A stretch of 64,000 nucleotides of DNA from Thalassospira sp. HJ (GCF_000948415.1 NZ_JYII01000007.1:1-64000); one strand, 5' to 3'. Counted from the stretch's first letter, positions 38,794-46,650 are shown. The notes: a model not told the origin generated them from the letters alone. Program-made: numbers and translations.

Positions 38794-39519
38794 ATGAGCG
38801 ACCAGCCCCACATTCTTGTTGTTGATGACCACCGCGATATCCGCGACCTGCTCGGCCGGTATCTGCGCCAGCATGAATATCGCGTCACATTGGCATCGGA
38901 CGGGCGCGAGTTGCGCAAACTTATGAATGATGACATCGCACCGGATCTGATTGTGCTCGATCTGATGATGCCCGGTGAAGATGGGCTGAGCCTGTGTCGG
39001 TGGCTGCGGGAAAATTATGATGTGCCTGTTGTGATGTTGACCGCGCTCGGCGAGGAAACCGATCGCATCATCGGTCTTGAAATGGGGGCGGATGATTATC
39101 TGGCCAAACCGTTTAACCCGCGCGAATTGCTCGCCCGGATCAAGGCGGTGATGCGGCGTGCGCAAAGTCTTCCGGTCGGGCGCAAGGGACCGCTTCCGGG
39201 TGGGCAGGTGTATTTTGATCGCTGGGTTCTGGATCGCACCCGGCATGAATTGCGCGATGCCGATGATGTGGTCGTACCGCTTAGTGCTGGCGAATACGGT
39301 CTTCTTTGTGCCTTTGTCGAACATCCCAATATGGTGCTTAACCGCGATCAGCTGCTTGACCTTACGCGCGGGCGCGAAGCCGTACCGTTTGATCGCAGCA
39401 TCGATAACCAGGTCAGTCGCCTGCGCAAAAAGATCGAAATCGATGCCAAGAATCCGGCCTTGATCAAGACCGTCTGGGGCGGGGGCTATATGTTTACTTG
39501 CGAGGTGGCTGAAAAATGA
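38794..39519 (+). CDS. OmpR-family response regulator
   Basis: The 241-residue regulator has a receiver domain (DDHRD acidic pocket at 11-15, phosphoacceptor Asp56 in LIVLDLMMPGEDG, Lys in YLAKPFNPREL). Its winged-helix DNA-binding domain contains LSAGEYGLLCAFVEHPNMVL and RSIDNQVSRLRKKIE. I chose ATG 38794 behind CAGGA; the ORF extends 6 codons upstream. Its stop overlaps the sensor kinase start (ATGA). Divergent from the exported two-repeat protein, its likely target. Confidence 0.93.
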   Translation: MSDQPHILVVDDHRDIRDLLGRYLRQHEYRVTLASDGRELRKLMNDDIAPDLIVLDLMMPGEDGLSLCRWLRENYDVPVVMLTALGEETDRIIGLEMGADDYLAKPFNPRELLARIKAVMRRAQSLPVGRKGPLPGGQVYFDRWVLDRTRHELRDADDVVVPLSAGEYGLLCAFVEHPNMVLNRDQLLDLTRGREAVPFDRSIDNQVSRLRKKIEIDAKNPALIKTVWGGGYMFTCEVAEK

Positions 39520-41087
39520 CCAAGCGCCGCCTGATCAAACGCCTTTGGCCCCAAAGCCTGACCGCGCAGCTGGTTTGCCTGCTTTTGGGCGCGATCATCC
39601 TGACCCATATCGTGCTTGGCGTGATGCTGGCCGAGGAGCGCCGCGATGCTGTTACCTCGGAGCGCCGGGTCTATTCATTGATGCGTATCGCAGCAATCTC
39701 CCGAATTATGAGTACAACCCCCCGAGAAACCTGGCGCGATGTTTTGCGAGTGGCGCAGTCGCCGCAAAGTCGTTTGCGACTGGTTGATGTCACCGATGTT
39801 GCTATGGGCGAGGGGCGTGAAGCCGACGGCCTTTCCCGCCGTTTGAACGAGGCACTTTCAAGCAAAACCGGTGCAAGTGCCAGGGTGGAAATCCTGTCCG
39901 AAGATGAGTGCTGGGACGAGCGAAAATCTTTGCGCAGTGCCAAGCAAAGCCTGCTCGAAGAAATCTCTCCCGGCTCGGCAGGATGGGACGAAGATCATGA
40001 CGATGATCGAGACAACAAGGACAAGGATGACGAGCACCACGGTCACAGGGACCGCGACGCACCGTGGTCCTTGCGCTATCTCGAACGGTTTGATTGCCAT
40101 ACGGCACCTGTGATGCGCCTTGCCGTACCGGTGATAACGGTCGGACCTGATGGCGAGCCGACGGGCAGCGAACCCGAGATATGGCTTGAGGCCATGATTG
40201 GCGGGGTAATGCCACCCCCGTGGTTCGTGCTCGATAGTTCCTTGCGTGTCTTGCTTTCAACACTGGTGATCGCAATCATTGCCTTCTTCCTTGCACGTCG
40301 TATTTCGCGGTCCTGGGATGTATTGACCCGTGCGGCCGATCGCGTCGGGCGCGGCGATTATCCCGAACCGGTGCCCGAAACCGGGCCGATTGAAATCAGA
40401 CGGGCGACCAAGGCATTCAACCGCATGACCGCGCGCCTCAAACGCTTTGTCGAGGACCGCACACGCATGCTGGCCGCCATTTCCCATGATCTGCGCACGC
40501 CGATCACGTCGCTTCGTCTGCGTGCAGAGTTTGTCGATGATCCGGAAAACCGTGCGCGGATTATCGAGACACTCGATGAAATGGAACAGATGGTCGAAGC
40601 CGCGATGACCTTTGCGCGCGAAGAAACCGCCAATGAGGAAACCCGCAAGATCGATCTGACCGCCCTTGTTGAATCCGCGGTCGAGGATCTGGCAGAAACC
40701 GGTCGCCCGATCACATTCACCGGCGAAGTCGATACGCGCGTCTATCCGTGCCGGCCGCTTTCGATCAAGCGTGCCTTTGGCAATCTGGTATCCAATGCGC
40801 TGAACTTCGGCGATACGGTCGAAGTTGCGGTACGTGATGCCGATGATGACGGTCTGTGGATCGAAATTGCCGATGACGGGCCGGGCATCCCGATTGAGCA
40901 GCGCGAACAGGTATTTGAGCCGTTCTTCAGGATTGAAGAGTCACGCAATCGTGATACCGGGGGTGTTGGTCTGGGTATGGCCATTGCGCGTACTGCCGTC
41001 CGCGCCCATGGCGGGGAAATCTATCTTGATGAGTCGCGGAAAGGCGGGCTTCTGGCGCGTATTTACCTGCCACCGGCGCAGCCGTAA
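39516..41087 (+). CDS. Sensor histidine kinase with Asp/His-rich periplasmic insert
   Basis: The 523-residue kinase has helices at about 16-38 and 241-261, enclosing a periplasmic domain of about 200 residues. Residues 158-181 are nearly all Asp, Glu, His, Arg and Lys (DEDHDDDRDNKDKDDEHHGH), a probable divalent-cation or polycation sensor. HAMP follows, then the H-box AAISHDLRTPI with His324, the N-box NLVSNALNFG, and G-boxes DDGPGIP and GGVGLGMAIA. It overlaps the response regulator by 4 bp. The partner set is the regulator and the divergent periplasmic protein. Confidence 0.92.
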   Translation: MTKRRLIKRLWPQSLTAQLVCLLLGAIILTHIVLGVMLAEERRDAVTSERRVYSLMRIAAISRIMSTTPRETWRDVLRVAQSPQSRLRLVDVTDVAMGEGREADGLSRRLNEALSSKTGASARVEILSEDECWDERKSLRSAKQSLLEEISPGSAGWDEDHDDDRDNKDKDDEHHGHRDRDAPWSLRYLERFDCHTAPVMRLAVPVITVGPDGEPTGSEPEIWLEAMIGGVMPPPWFVLDSSLRVLLSTLVIAIIAFFLARRISRSWDVLTRAADRVGRGDYPEPVPETGPIEIRRATKAFNRMTARLKRFVEDRTRMLAAISHDLRTPITSLRLRAEFVDDPENRARIIETLDEMEQMVEAAMTFAREETANEETRKIDLTALVESAVEDLAETGRPITFTGEVDTRVYPCRPLSIKRAFGNLVSNALNFGDTVEVAVRDADDDGLWIEIADDGPGIPIEQREQVFEPFFRIEESRNRDTGGVGLGMAIARTAVRAHGGEIYLDESRKGGLLARIYLPPAQP

Positions 41088-41316
41088 TAAAGGTGTTTTG
41101 TGCCGGTCTGGACGGGGACGAAAACTCTCCTGACAAAGTGCGTCAGTTTTTTGACAGTTAGCACTTGCAATTTACGTGACCGGTGGTCATTTGTTGCGTG
41201 GAATTTCAAGAAATCAAAATCAACAATTGCTAAATTGTGATGCTGTTCTATTTAGGGTCTGGATTTGGACCCGCGGCGGTGCAACAATCAAGCATAGGAA
41301 CGGACGGAGCGTACCC

Positions 41317-42621
41317 ATGAGCAATAACCAGTCTTCTACGGGGGTGGTAACCGCACTTCCCGGGACCAATAACGCGCAGGCCGCGCGCGGCTTTGTACGT
41401 TCTGTCAATGACTGGCTGATGGAATGTGCGCTTGATGATACCGACATCAGTGATCTTCTGTCGGGCATGGCCAGTCGTCTGGTCGCATCGGGCATTCCGG
41501 TTGATCGTGTCATGGTCGCATTCAAGACCCTGCACCCGCTTTACGAAGGTGTTTCCTATATCTGGACCAAGGAAAATGGCCAGGTTGAGCGGACAACCCA
41601 TATGGGCGGTGACGAAAAGAACCGCGATTGGGCCGAAAGCCCGATGAAATGGATGCTTGATAACGATGTCAGCTTCATGCGCCGCCATCTGATCGGTCCG
41701 AGCGCGGTTGTTGATTTCCCGATCCTTGAAAGTTTCCGCCAGAAGCGCGGCACGGATTACTACGCGCTGATGACGCCGTTCGTGACCGATAGCGACAGCA
41801 CGCTTAACAGCAACCGCATTTTCATGACCTATCTGACGCGCCGCCCAAGTGGCTTCTCGGACGAGGATCTGGCGATCCTTTCCGGTATTCAGCGCCGCTT
41901 TGCCGTGTCTTGCAAAATGCGCATCAACCATGAAGAAACCCGCACGATTCTGGAAACCTATCTGGGTACCGACGCCGGGCAGCGCGTACGCAATGGTCAG
42001 ATCAAACTGGGCGACAGCACCAAGACCCGTGCGGTTATCTGGTTCTCGGACATGCGCAATTCGACCTCGGTCGCGACTCATGTCGGCGATGACGCGTTTC
42101 TTGGTGAAATGAACGATTTCTTTGGTGCCACCGCCAGTGCGGTGCTCAAGCACGGCGGGCAAGTGCTGCGCTATATCGGCGATGCGACACTTGCGATCTT
42201 CCCGATTGATGAAGACGAAACCAACCTTGAAACCGCCTGTCACGCGGCCCTTTATGCCGCGGCCGAGGCACAGATAAATATCGATGCCCTTAATGCCCGG
42301 CGCGAGGCTGAGGGAAAACTGCCGTTTGATTACGGCCTTGGCATGCATGTCGGGGATGTGATTTACGGCAATGTCGGGGTGTCCGAACGTGTTGACTTTA
42401 CCGTAGTCGGGCAGGCGGCAAACGAAGCCGCCCGGATCGAACAGCTGACGAAACAGCTTGGCAAACGCGTTCTGGTCAGCTCGACCGTCGCACAGTTCAT
42501 TTCCTGTCCGACGGCGGAAATGGGCGCCTATGAGCTTCAGGGTACGGGACTTAGTGTCAAACTGTTTGCCCCTGACTTCTCGGAAGCTTGTCACCGTATC
42601 GAGCTGATGCGTGCGGGCTAG
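41317..42621 (+). CDS. Class III adenylate/guanylate cyclase
   Basis: The 434-residue protein has an N-terminal GAF-like region of about 200 residues and a C-terminal class III cyclase domain. The metal Asp lies in VIWFSDMRNSTS, a second in VLRYIGDATLAIF, and GLGMHVGDVIYGNVG and FTVVGQAANEAARIE complete the site. No membrane segment is present, so it is a soluble cytoplasmic cyclase making cAMP or possibly cGMP. I chose ATG 41317 with GGAG upstream. It converges on the R-body locus with a 6-bp gap; a functional link is not shown. Confidence 0.92.
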   Translation: MSNNQSSTGVVTALPGTNNAQAARGFVRSVNDWLMECALDDTDISDLLSGMASRLVASGIPVDRVMVAFKTLHPLYEGVSYIWTKENGQVERTTHMGGDEKNRDWAESPMKWMLDNDVSFMRRHLIGPSAVVDFPILESFRQKRGTDYYALMTPFVTDSDSTLNSNRIFMTYLTRRPSGFSDEDLAILSGIQRRFAVSCKMRINHEETRTILETYLGTDAGQRVRNGQIKLGDSTKTRAVIWFSDMRNSTSVATHVGDDAFLGEMNDFFGATASAVLKHGGQVLRYIGDATLAIFPIDEDETNLETACHAALYAAAEAQINIDALNARREAEGKLPFDYGLGMHVGDVIYGNVGVSERVDFTVVGQAANEAARIEQLTKQLGKRVLVSSTVAQFISCPTAEMGAYELQGTGLSVKLFAPDFSEACHRIELMRAG

Positions 42622-42627
42622 CTTGAT

Positions 42628-43212
42628 CTAAGCCAGATTGTCGAAATCCTTCACCACACCACTTGCGGCCTGGCCGACGCTGGTGAAGGTTTTTTGCGCA
42701 TCTGCGACAGCCTTGGTCGCCGCTTCAATGATCTTGTCGTAGGGGTCCGGCTTGTTTTCTGCGAGCATTTTCTGCATGGCGACACCGGTCGTGGCCGTTG
42801 CCATCGACATGATGTTGCGCATGTAGTCTGTTGAATCCTGAACAGCATAGGCCGCTGCCTGGGCGACCTTTTGATAGGCAACACCGTTCGCACCTGGAAT
42901 GGCCCCGTTCAGGACCGCATGGTTGGTCGTGCCGACAGCCTGAACGATCTGCGGGTTAAGGGCGGTGCTAAGGGGCGGTGTGCCGGGTGGGTTGTCCGGG
43001 GCTGAGGGATCACTGCCCGAAGGGCTGTTGTTGGCGTCATCCTGGCTGCTGGCGTCTTCACTTTTCTCGCTGGCTGACGCGTCCTTGCCTGATGCGTCAC
43101 CGCCACCGGCCTCACCACTGGCAGACTTGGCATCGCCGCTGCCTTGTGCTCCATCCTGATCACTGCCTTCAGCTTTCGGATCTTCGTTTGCTTTGTTGTC
43201 TTCGTCTGCCAT
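42628..43212 (-). CDS. RebB-family protein with acidic disordered N-terminus
   Basis: The 194-residue protein is the last gene of the R-body cluster. Residues 1-78 are low-complexity Asp, Ser, Ala, Gly and Glu with Pro at the end. Residues about 80-150 are a divergent RebB-type unit (LNPQIVQAVGTTNHAVLNGA, VAYQKVAQAAAYAVQDSTDY), followed by a helical tail. RebB proteins are the structural subunits of R-bodies, but this divergent member may be accessory, for example a cap or assembly factor. GAGG lies 6 bases before the ATG. Confidence 0.8.
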   Translation of the reverse strand: MADEDNKANEDPKAEGSDQDGAQGSGDAKSASGEAGGGDASGKDASASEKSEDASSQDDANNSPSGSDPSAPDNPPGTPPLSTALNPQIVQAVGTTNHAVLNGAIPGANGVAYQKVAQAAAYAVQDSTDYMRNIMSMATATTGVAMQKMLAENKPDPYDKIIEAATKAVADAQKTFTSVGQAASGVVKDFDNLA

Positions 43213-43286
43213 CGGAGACCTCGTTTATGACTGGTCGAAAGATCAAATTGGATCAAGTGCCGGGTTTGTCTGAATGTGGCTGGGGG

Positions 43287-43556
43287 TTAGGTTGACCCGC
43301 CGCCACCTTTGCCACCACCCATGCCGCCGCCCGAACTATCAAGGATCATGCGGCACGCGCTGGACGTTACGGCATTGCCGATCTGCTGCAGGCCGCCCTG
43401 GGTCTGCATGGCGTTTTGCATCGACAGACTGATGGAATGGGCCATCGTCTGATACACAAGGCCCATGGCCTGTGCCGGCGCCTCACCCAGAACCTTGACG
43501 TTGTTCTGGGTCACCGCGTCGGTGATTTGTGAATTTACAGGGGTGTTGTCTGCCAT
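43287..43556 (-). CDS. RebB-family R-body protein, short, glycine-rich tail
   Basis: The 89 residues contain the RebB core PVNSQITDAVTQNNVKVLGE, then APAQAMGLVYQTMAHSISLS. It lacks the C-terminal third present in the 107-residue paralogues and ends GGGMGGGKGGGGST, a flexible tail. It probably polymerises or regulates polymer length, by analogy with the small Reb proteins of Caedibacter type 51 R-bodies. The role is inferred from family membership. Confidence 0.88.
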   Translation of the reverse strand: MADNTPVNSQITDAVTQNNVKVLGEAPAQAMGLVYQTMAHSISLSMQNAMQTQGGLQQIGNAVTSSACRMILDSSGGGMGGGKGGGGST

Positions 43557-43613
43557 TTCACGCCCTCACGTTTGTGACCATTGCCGGTCTTAAAGACCGA
43601 TCAGGTCAGGTGC

Positions 43614-43937
43614 CTAGCGGCGGGTTGCTGCCAAAATTACGAGTAGTGTCAAAAGCGTATCACTGGTATCCGACCGTCCGAGCTTGGCGGTGGCCTGTGC
43701 GCCCGCCATCGTGTTGACGGAATAAAGCTGCATCACGCCCTGATTGGTTGCGGCCTGTGAACACATCGATGCCTGCTGCTGTGCCTGCACGGCGTTCTGG
43801 AACAGGATCGATGTCGAATGGGCCGCACTTTGATAGATCGCGCCCATCGCGTTTGCCGGGGCGGAGCCGAGAACACTGACCGCACTCTGGGTGACAGAGT
43901 CGGTAATCTGACCGTTCACCGGGGTTGGAATTGCCAT
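43614..43937 (-). CDS. rebB: RebB-family R-body protein, core type
   Basis: The 107-residue RebB homologue has the full core type: PVNGQITDSVTQSAVSVLGS, MGAIYQSAAHSTSILFQNAV and QAATNQGVMQLYSVNTMAGA. This is the same architecture as the paralogues at 45179, 45761 and 46327, but it is more diverged and contains a Cys (ASMCSQ). Such subunits cross-link into the insoluble ribbon. It is monocistronic-looking, with 57 bp to the next gene. Confidence 0.9.
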   Translation of the reverse strand: MAIPTPVNGQITDSVTQSAVSVLGSAPANAMGAIYQSAAHSTSILFQNAVQAQQQASMCSQAATNQGVMQLYSVNTMAGAQATAKLGRSDTSDTLLTLLVILAATRR

Positions 43938-44020
43938 GTTATCCTCCGAAAAAGCGATCTTTCTGACCGCACATCTCTAGACGTCGCACGGACGCGATTG
44001 TGATCAAATTTGCCGGGCCA

Positions 44021-44245
44021 TCAGCCCGCCTGGGCGGTGATCAGGGCAACAAGCTTTGATGTCGATGTATTGACGACCTGTTGCATGTTGCCCTGTGTCA
44101 GGGTGGCGTTTTCCATCGCAAGGCCCGTGGCATGGGAATGCGACTGCAGGGCCATGGAAACCGCCTGGGCGGGGCTTTCGCCCAGCACCTTGACGTTGGT
44201 CTGGGTGACGGCATCGGTGACTTGTGGATTGACGATATCACTCAT
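44021..44245 (-). CDS. RebB-family R-body protein, shortest form
   Basis: The 74-residue protein is reduced to the RebB N-terminal core: VNPQVTDAVTQTNVKVLGES, then PAQAVSMALQSHSHATGLAM. Its ATG overlaps the stop of the preceding reading frame (ATGA at 44242-44245), so translation is coupled to the frame that starts at 44529 or is reached from 44726 by a -1 shift. It groups with the 43287 gene as the short subtype. Confidence 0.85.
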   Translation of the reverse strand: MSDIVNPQVTDAVTQTNVKVLGESPAQAVSMALQSHSHATGLAMENATLTQGNMQQVVNTSTSKLVALITAQAG

Positions 44246-44529
44246 CCTTTGACCTCACTGCTTGTCTCACCCTTGTTGGTGTCGGGCTCTGTCGGGAGTC
44301 TGGCCGGGCCAAAGAACCGTGGATCCATGTTTTTATACCAAGGTTCCGCTGTCTCGCCGTCGTCACCAGATCCTTCGCCCCCTGTCTTGTTCTGACCTTG
44401 CCGGGATGCGTTCGCATTCAGGTCGGGTTGTTGTTCACGTCCGGTTTCTTGGCCGGCGAACTGGCCGGGCTGGCCATAGTAAAAAAATTTGGTTTGGCTT
44501 CCTGAACGGACAGGGTCGCCTTGGCGCAT
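44242..44529 (-). CDS. Polar tail ORF, possible frameshift extension of RebB gene
   Basis: The 95-codon frame is rich in Gly, Gln, Asp and Asn (GQFAGQETGREQQPDL, EPWYKNMDPRFFGPARLP). It overlaps the end of the RebB gene at 44418-44726 in the -1 frame, has no ribosome-binding site at its own ATG, and overlaps the next gene by ATGA. A slippery A-AAT-TTT inside the RebB gene (44490-44484) would join both into a 161-residue protein. Alternatives are a separate weak gene, phase variation at T7, or a sequence error. Confidence 0.5.
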   Translation of the reverse strand: MRQGDPVRSGSQTKFFYYGQPGQFAGQETGREQQPDLNANASRQGQNKTGGEGSGDDGETAEPWYKNMDPRFFGPARLPTEPDTNKGETSSEVKG

Positions 44530-44726
44530 TCCATAGTGGTTGCGAGGCTTGCAACCGCCTGTTGCTGCTGTTCATTGACCATGTTGGCAAACAGGATGCC
44601 CTGTGCCTGGGCCTGTGACAGATAGGACTGCATCGCCCCCATCGCCGGGCCATTGGCAATGACCGATGTGTTGGTCTGGGTGACGCTGTCGGTGATCTGT
44701 TCGTCGACTTCGTTCGGATTGCTCAT
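44418..44726 (-). CDS. RebB-family R-body protein, QAQAQ subtype
   Basis: The 102-residue RebB homologue is of the second subtype: VDEQITDSVTQTNTSVIANG, AMQSYLSQAQAQGILFANMV, QQQQAVASLATTM. It shares this pattern with the 44741 gene. AAGGATCA precedes the ATG. Near its end codons AAT TTT TTT lie in AAATTTTTTT, a potential -1 slip site leading into the 44242 frame. In frame 0 the tail is the polar SPASSPAKKPDVNNN. Confidence 0.85.
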   Translation of the reverse strand: MSNPNEVDEQITDSVTQTNTSVIANGPAMGAMQSYLSQAQAQGILFANMVNEQQQQAVASLATTMECAKATLSVQEAKPNFFTMASPASSPAKKPDVNNNPT

Positions 44727-44740
44727 CGGGGTGATCCTTA

Positions 44741-45037
44741 TTAACTACGACGTTTCATCATTTGCAGAATGCTTTGGGTCATGGTCGTCATGCCGATCAT
44801 GGCATTTTGCTTCTGGGCCGAGACCATGTTCGCCATCAGGATGTTCTGCGATTGCGCCTGTCCCAGCATGGATTGCAGGGCGGCATAGCCGGGGCCAGCG
44901 CCCATGGTGGCGACATTGGTCTGTGCGACACTGTCGGTGATCTGGTCGGAAACCTCGCACTGGTGCAGATCATCACTGTGATCGGCGTGGCTGTGCTGGG
45001 ATTTCTTGCCGTCTTGCGCAGGTGGTGCCGATGGCAT
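44741..45037 (-). CDS. RebB-family R-body protein with His-rich N-terminus
   Basis: The 98-residue RebB homologue is of the QAQSQ subtype (VSDQITDSVAQTNVATMGAG, ALQSMLGQAQSQNILMANMV) and carries a 25-residue His/Asp leader GKKSQHSHADHSDDLHQ. I chose ATG 45037, six bases after AAGGAG; the longer ORF to 45139 crosses a terminator. R-body extension in Caedibacter is triggered by low pH, so a His-rich leader might respond to pH; that is speculation. It is separated from the upstream reb gene by a terminator. Confidence 0.87.
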   Translation of the reverse strand: MPSAPPAQDGKKSQHSHADHSDDLHQCEVSDQITDSVAQTNVATMGAGPGYAALQSMLGQAQSQNILMANMVSAQKQNAMIGMTTMTQSILQMMKRRS

Positions 45038-45115
45038 GTCCGTCTCCTTGGTCTGAAGGGATGGGGCTGGCAAAATGGGTGCGTACCGAAATGACGCCGG
45101 GCGGTGAAAGTTGTG

Positions 45116-45150
45116 AAAGAAAAAGCCCGGCAAGCGCATGCATGCCGGGC
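45116..45150 (-). terminator. Terminator inside the reb cluster
   Basis: GCCCGGCA pairs with TGCCGGGC and continues TTTTTCTTTCAC on the minus strand. It separates the 45179 gene from the 44741 gene, so the cluster has more than one transcript. Confidence 0.85.
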
Positions 45151-45178
45151 GGGATTGGCGGCGAAACCATCTTGGATG

Positions 45179-45514
45179 TTAAGACACGGCCGTACCGGTC
45201 GTTGCCTTGAGAGCCGACAACAGCGAAAGCATATTGTCGGGAACGTCGCTTGCGGCGAGCTTCGAGGTCGCAACAGCCCCTGCCATGGTGTTGACAGAGT
45301 AGACCTGGATGACGCCCTGATTGGTGGCCGCCTGCGAGGAAATGCCCACCTGATGCTGAGCGCTGACAGCGTTCTCGTAGAGAATGCCATGCGAGTGCGC
45401 CAGCGACTGGTAAAGCGAGCCCATGGCCATTGCCGGCGCATCACCCATGACCTCGACATTGGCCTGGGTGACAGCGTCGGTAATCATACCATTGACCGGA
45501 GTGTTATCAGCCAT
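45179..45514 (-). CDS. rebB: RebB-family R-body protein, core type
   Basis: The 111-residue core-type RebB contains PVNGMITDAVTQANVEVMGD, MGSLYQSLAHSHGILYENAV, QAATNQGVIQVYSVNTMAGA and SDVPDNMLSLLSALKA. It is one of three close tandem copies (45179, 45761, 46327), presumably major ribbon subunits. A consistent leader reading GGCAATCAGGAGATACACA gives a strong ribosome-binding site, also found ahead of the 45761 copy. Confidence 0.93.
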   Translation of the reverse strand: MADNTPVNGMITDAVTQANVEVMGDAPAMAMGSLYQSLAHSHGILYENAVSAQHQVGISSQAATNQGVIQVYSVNTMAGAVATSKLAASDVPDNMLSLLSALKATTGTAVS

Positions 45515-45679
45515 TGTGTATCTCCTGATTGCCTAAAGAAGTACCGGTAGGAAAGCGATGCTCGCAACCGGCCCTTTCCGCATGTCCTGCGGTCAGACTT
45601 TTGACGGAGGGCTTTGGGGGTTGTGACGCTGGCGGGGCAAAAACTTGGATCTTGGGAACCGGTATCGGAAAACCGCAAA

Positions 45680-45709
45680 CAGGCGGTCGCAAATCGATAC
45701 GACCGCCTG
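45680..45709 (-). terminator. Conserved inter-reb hairpin 1
   Basis: CAGGCGGTCG pairs with CGACCGCCTG. On the minus strand TTTGCGGTTTTC follows. A close copy lies at 46254-46289 at the same place in the next unit. Confidence 0.6.
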
Positions 45710-45760
45710 ATTGGAATTTGACCGCCAGGCTAAAGGACATGCGTCTTGGCCCGACTGGGA

Positions 45761-46084
45761 TTAGCCCGCCGTCGCACGAAGCGTCGTGAGCAGCGAGAGC
45801 ATATTGTCGGGAACGTCGCTTTTGGCGATCTTGGCGGTCCCGGCGGCACCAGCCATCGTATCGACGGAATAGATCTGGATGACGCCTTGATTGGTGGCCG
45901 CCTGCGAGGTGACGCCGACTTGCTGTTGTGCGCTGACGGCGTTTTCATAAAGAATGCCGGTCGAATGGGCGAGGGACTGGAAGATCGAGCCCATCGCCAT
46001 TGCCGGCGCGTCACCGAGAACTTTCACGTTCGCCTGGGTCACGGCATCGGTGATCTGACCATTGAGCGGAGTGTTATCAGCCAC
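45761..46084 (-). CDS. rebB: RebB-family R-body protein, core type, tandem copy
   Basis: The 107-residue core-type RebB has PLNGQITDAVTQANVKVLGD, MGSIFQSLAHSTGILYENAV and QAATNQGVIQIYSVDTMAGA. By eye about 94 of 107 residues equal the 46327 copy, pointing to recent duplication. The spacers around it are also alike, including a GC-rich hairpin. It has a strong AGGAGATA ribosome-binding site. Probable major ribbon subunit. Confidence 0.93.
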   Translation of the reverse strand: MADNTPLNGQITDAVTQANVKVLGDAPAMAMGSIFQSLAHSTGILYENAVSAQQQVGVTSQAATNQGVIQIYSVDTMAGAAGTAKIAKSDVPDNMLSLLTTLRATAG

Positions 46085-46253
46085 TGTTTATCTCCTGATT
46101 GCTTGGGAAATTCGCAGAAGGAAAACGATGACCTTGGTCAGGCCGTTCGCCTTCCGCATCTAGTGCGTCCAAAGATTTGACGGGGAAGTCGGGCTTCTGT
46201 GATGGCGTGGTGCGCGAAACTTGCCGCGTGGAAAAACAAGCCTGCCAAACAGA

Positions 46254-46289
46254 AATCGGGCGGTCGCAGATGGATGCGACCGCCCGATT
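46254..46289 (-). terminator. Conserved inter-reb hairpin 2
   Basis: AATCGGGCGGTCGCA and its exact complement give a 15-bp stem around GATGGA. On the minus strand TTTCTGTTTGG follows. Same position as the hairpin at 45680-45709. Confidence 0.65.
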
Positions 46290-46326
46290 GGTAACTGGCC
46301 GTTCGGGCCAAAGATTTTCGGGTAAA

Positions 46327-46650
46327 TCAGCCCTTGGTTGCCTGAAGGGCGGTAAGAAGCGACAGCATGTTGTCGGGAACGTCGCTTTTGGCAATCTTGG
46401 AGGTCGCAACAGAGTCTGCCATCGTGTCGACCGAATAGATCTGGATGACGCCCTGATTGGTTGCGGCCTGCGAAGTGATGCCGATCTGCTGCTGTGCGCT
46501 GACAGCATTTTCATAAAGAATGCCGGTGGAATGTGCGAGGGACTGGAAGATCGAGCCCATTGCCATTGCCGGGGCGTCGCCCAGAACTTTCACGTTAGCC
46601 TGGGTGACAGCATCAGTGATCTGACCGTTTACCGGGGTCGGAATCGCCAT
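46327..46650 (-). CDS. rebB: RebB-family R-body protein, core type, first in array
   Basis: This is the first reb structural gene after the sigma factor in transcription order. The 107 residues are PVNGQITDAVTQANVKVLGD, MGSIFQSLAHSTGILYENAV, QAATNQGVIQIYSVDTMADS and KSDVPDNMLSLLTALQA. GGAGAG lies ahead of the ATG. The 167-bp gap to the sigma gene stop is the likely site of the main reb promoter, a candidate target of that sigma factor. RebB homologues form the insoluble R-body ribbon in Caedibacter and Azorhizobium. Confidence 0.94.
   Translation of the reverse strand: MAIPTPVNGQITDAVTQANVKVLGDAPAMAMGSIFQSLAHSTGILYENAVSAQQQIGITSQAATNQGVIQIYSVDTMADSVATSKIAKSDVPDNMLSLLTALQATKG

Noticed and set aside
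41248-42594. Minus-strand ORF of 448 codons opposite the cyclase
   Set aside because: The sense strand carries all class III cyclase motifs; the antisense frame has no recognisable domain.
44836-45459. 207-codon minus-strand ORF in the reb cluster
   Set aside because: Out of frame with two clear RebB genes and crosses a terminator; Arg/Pro-rich shadow frame.
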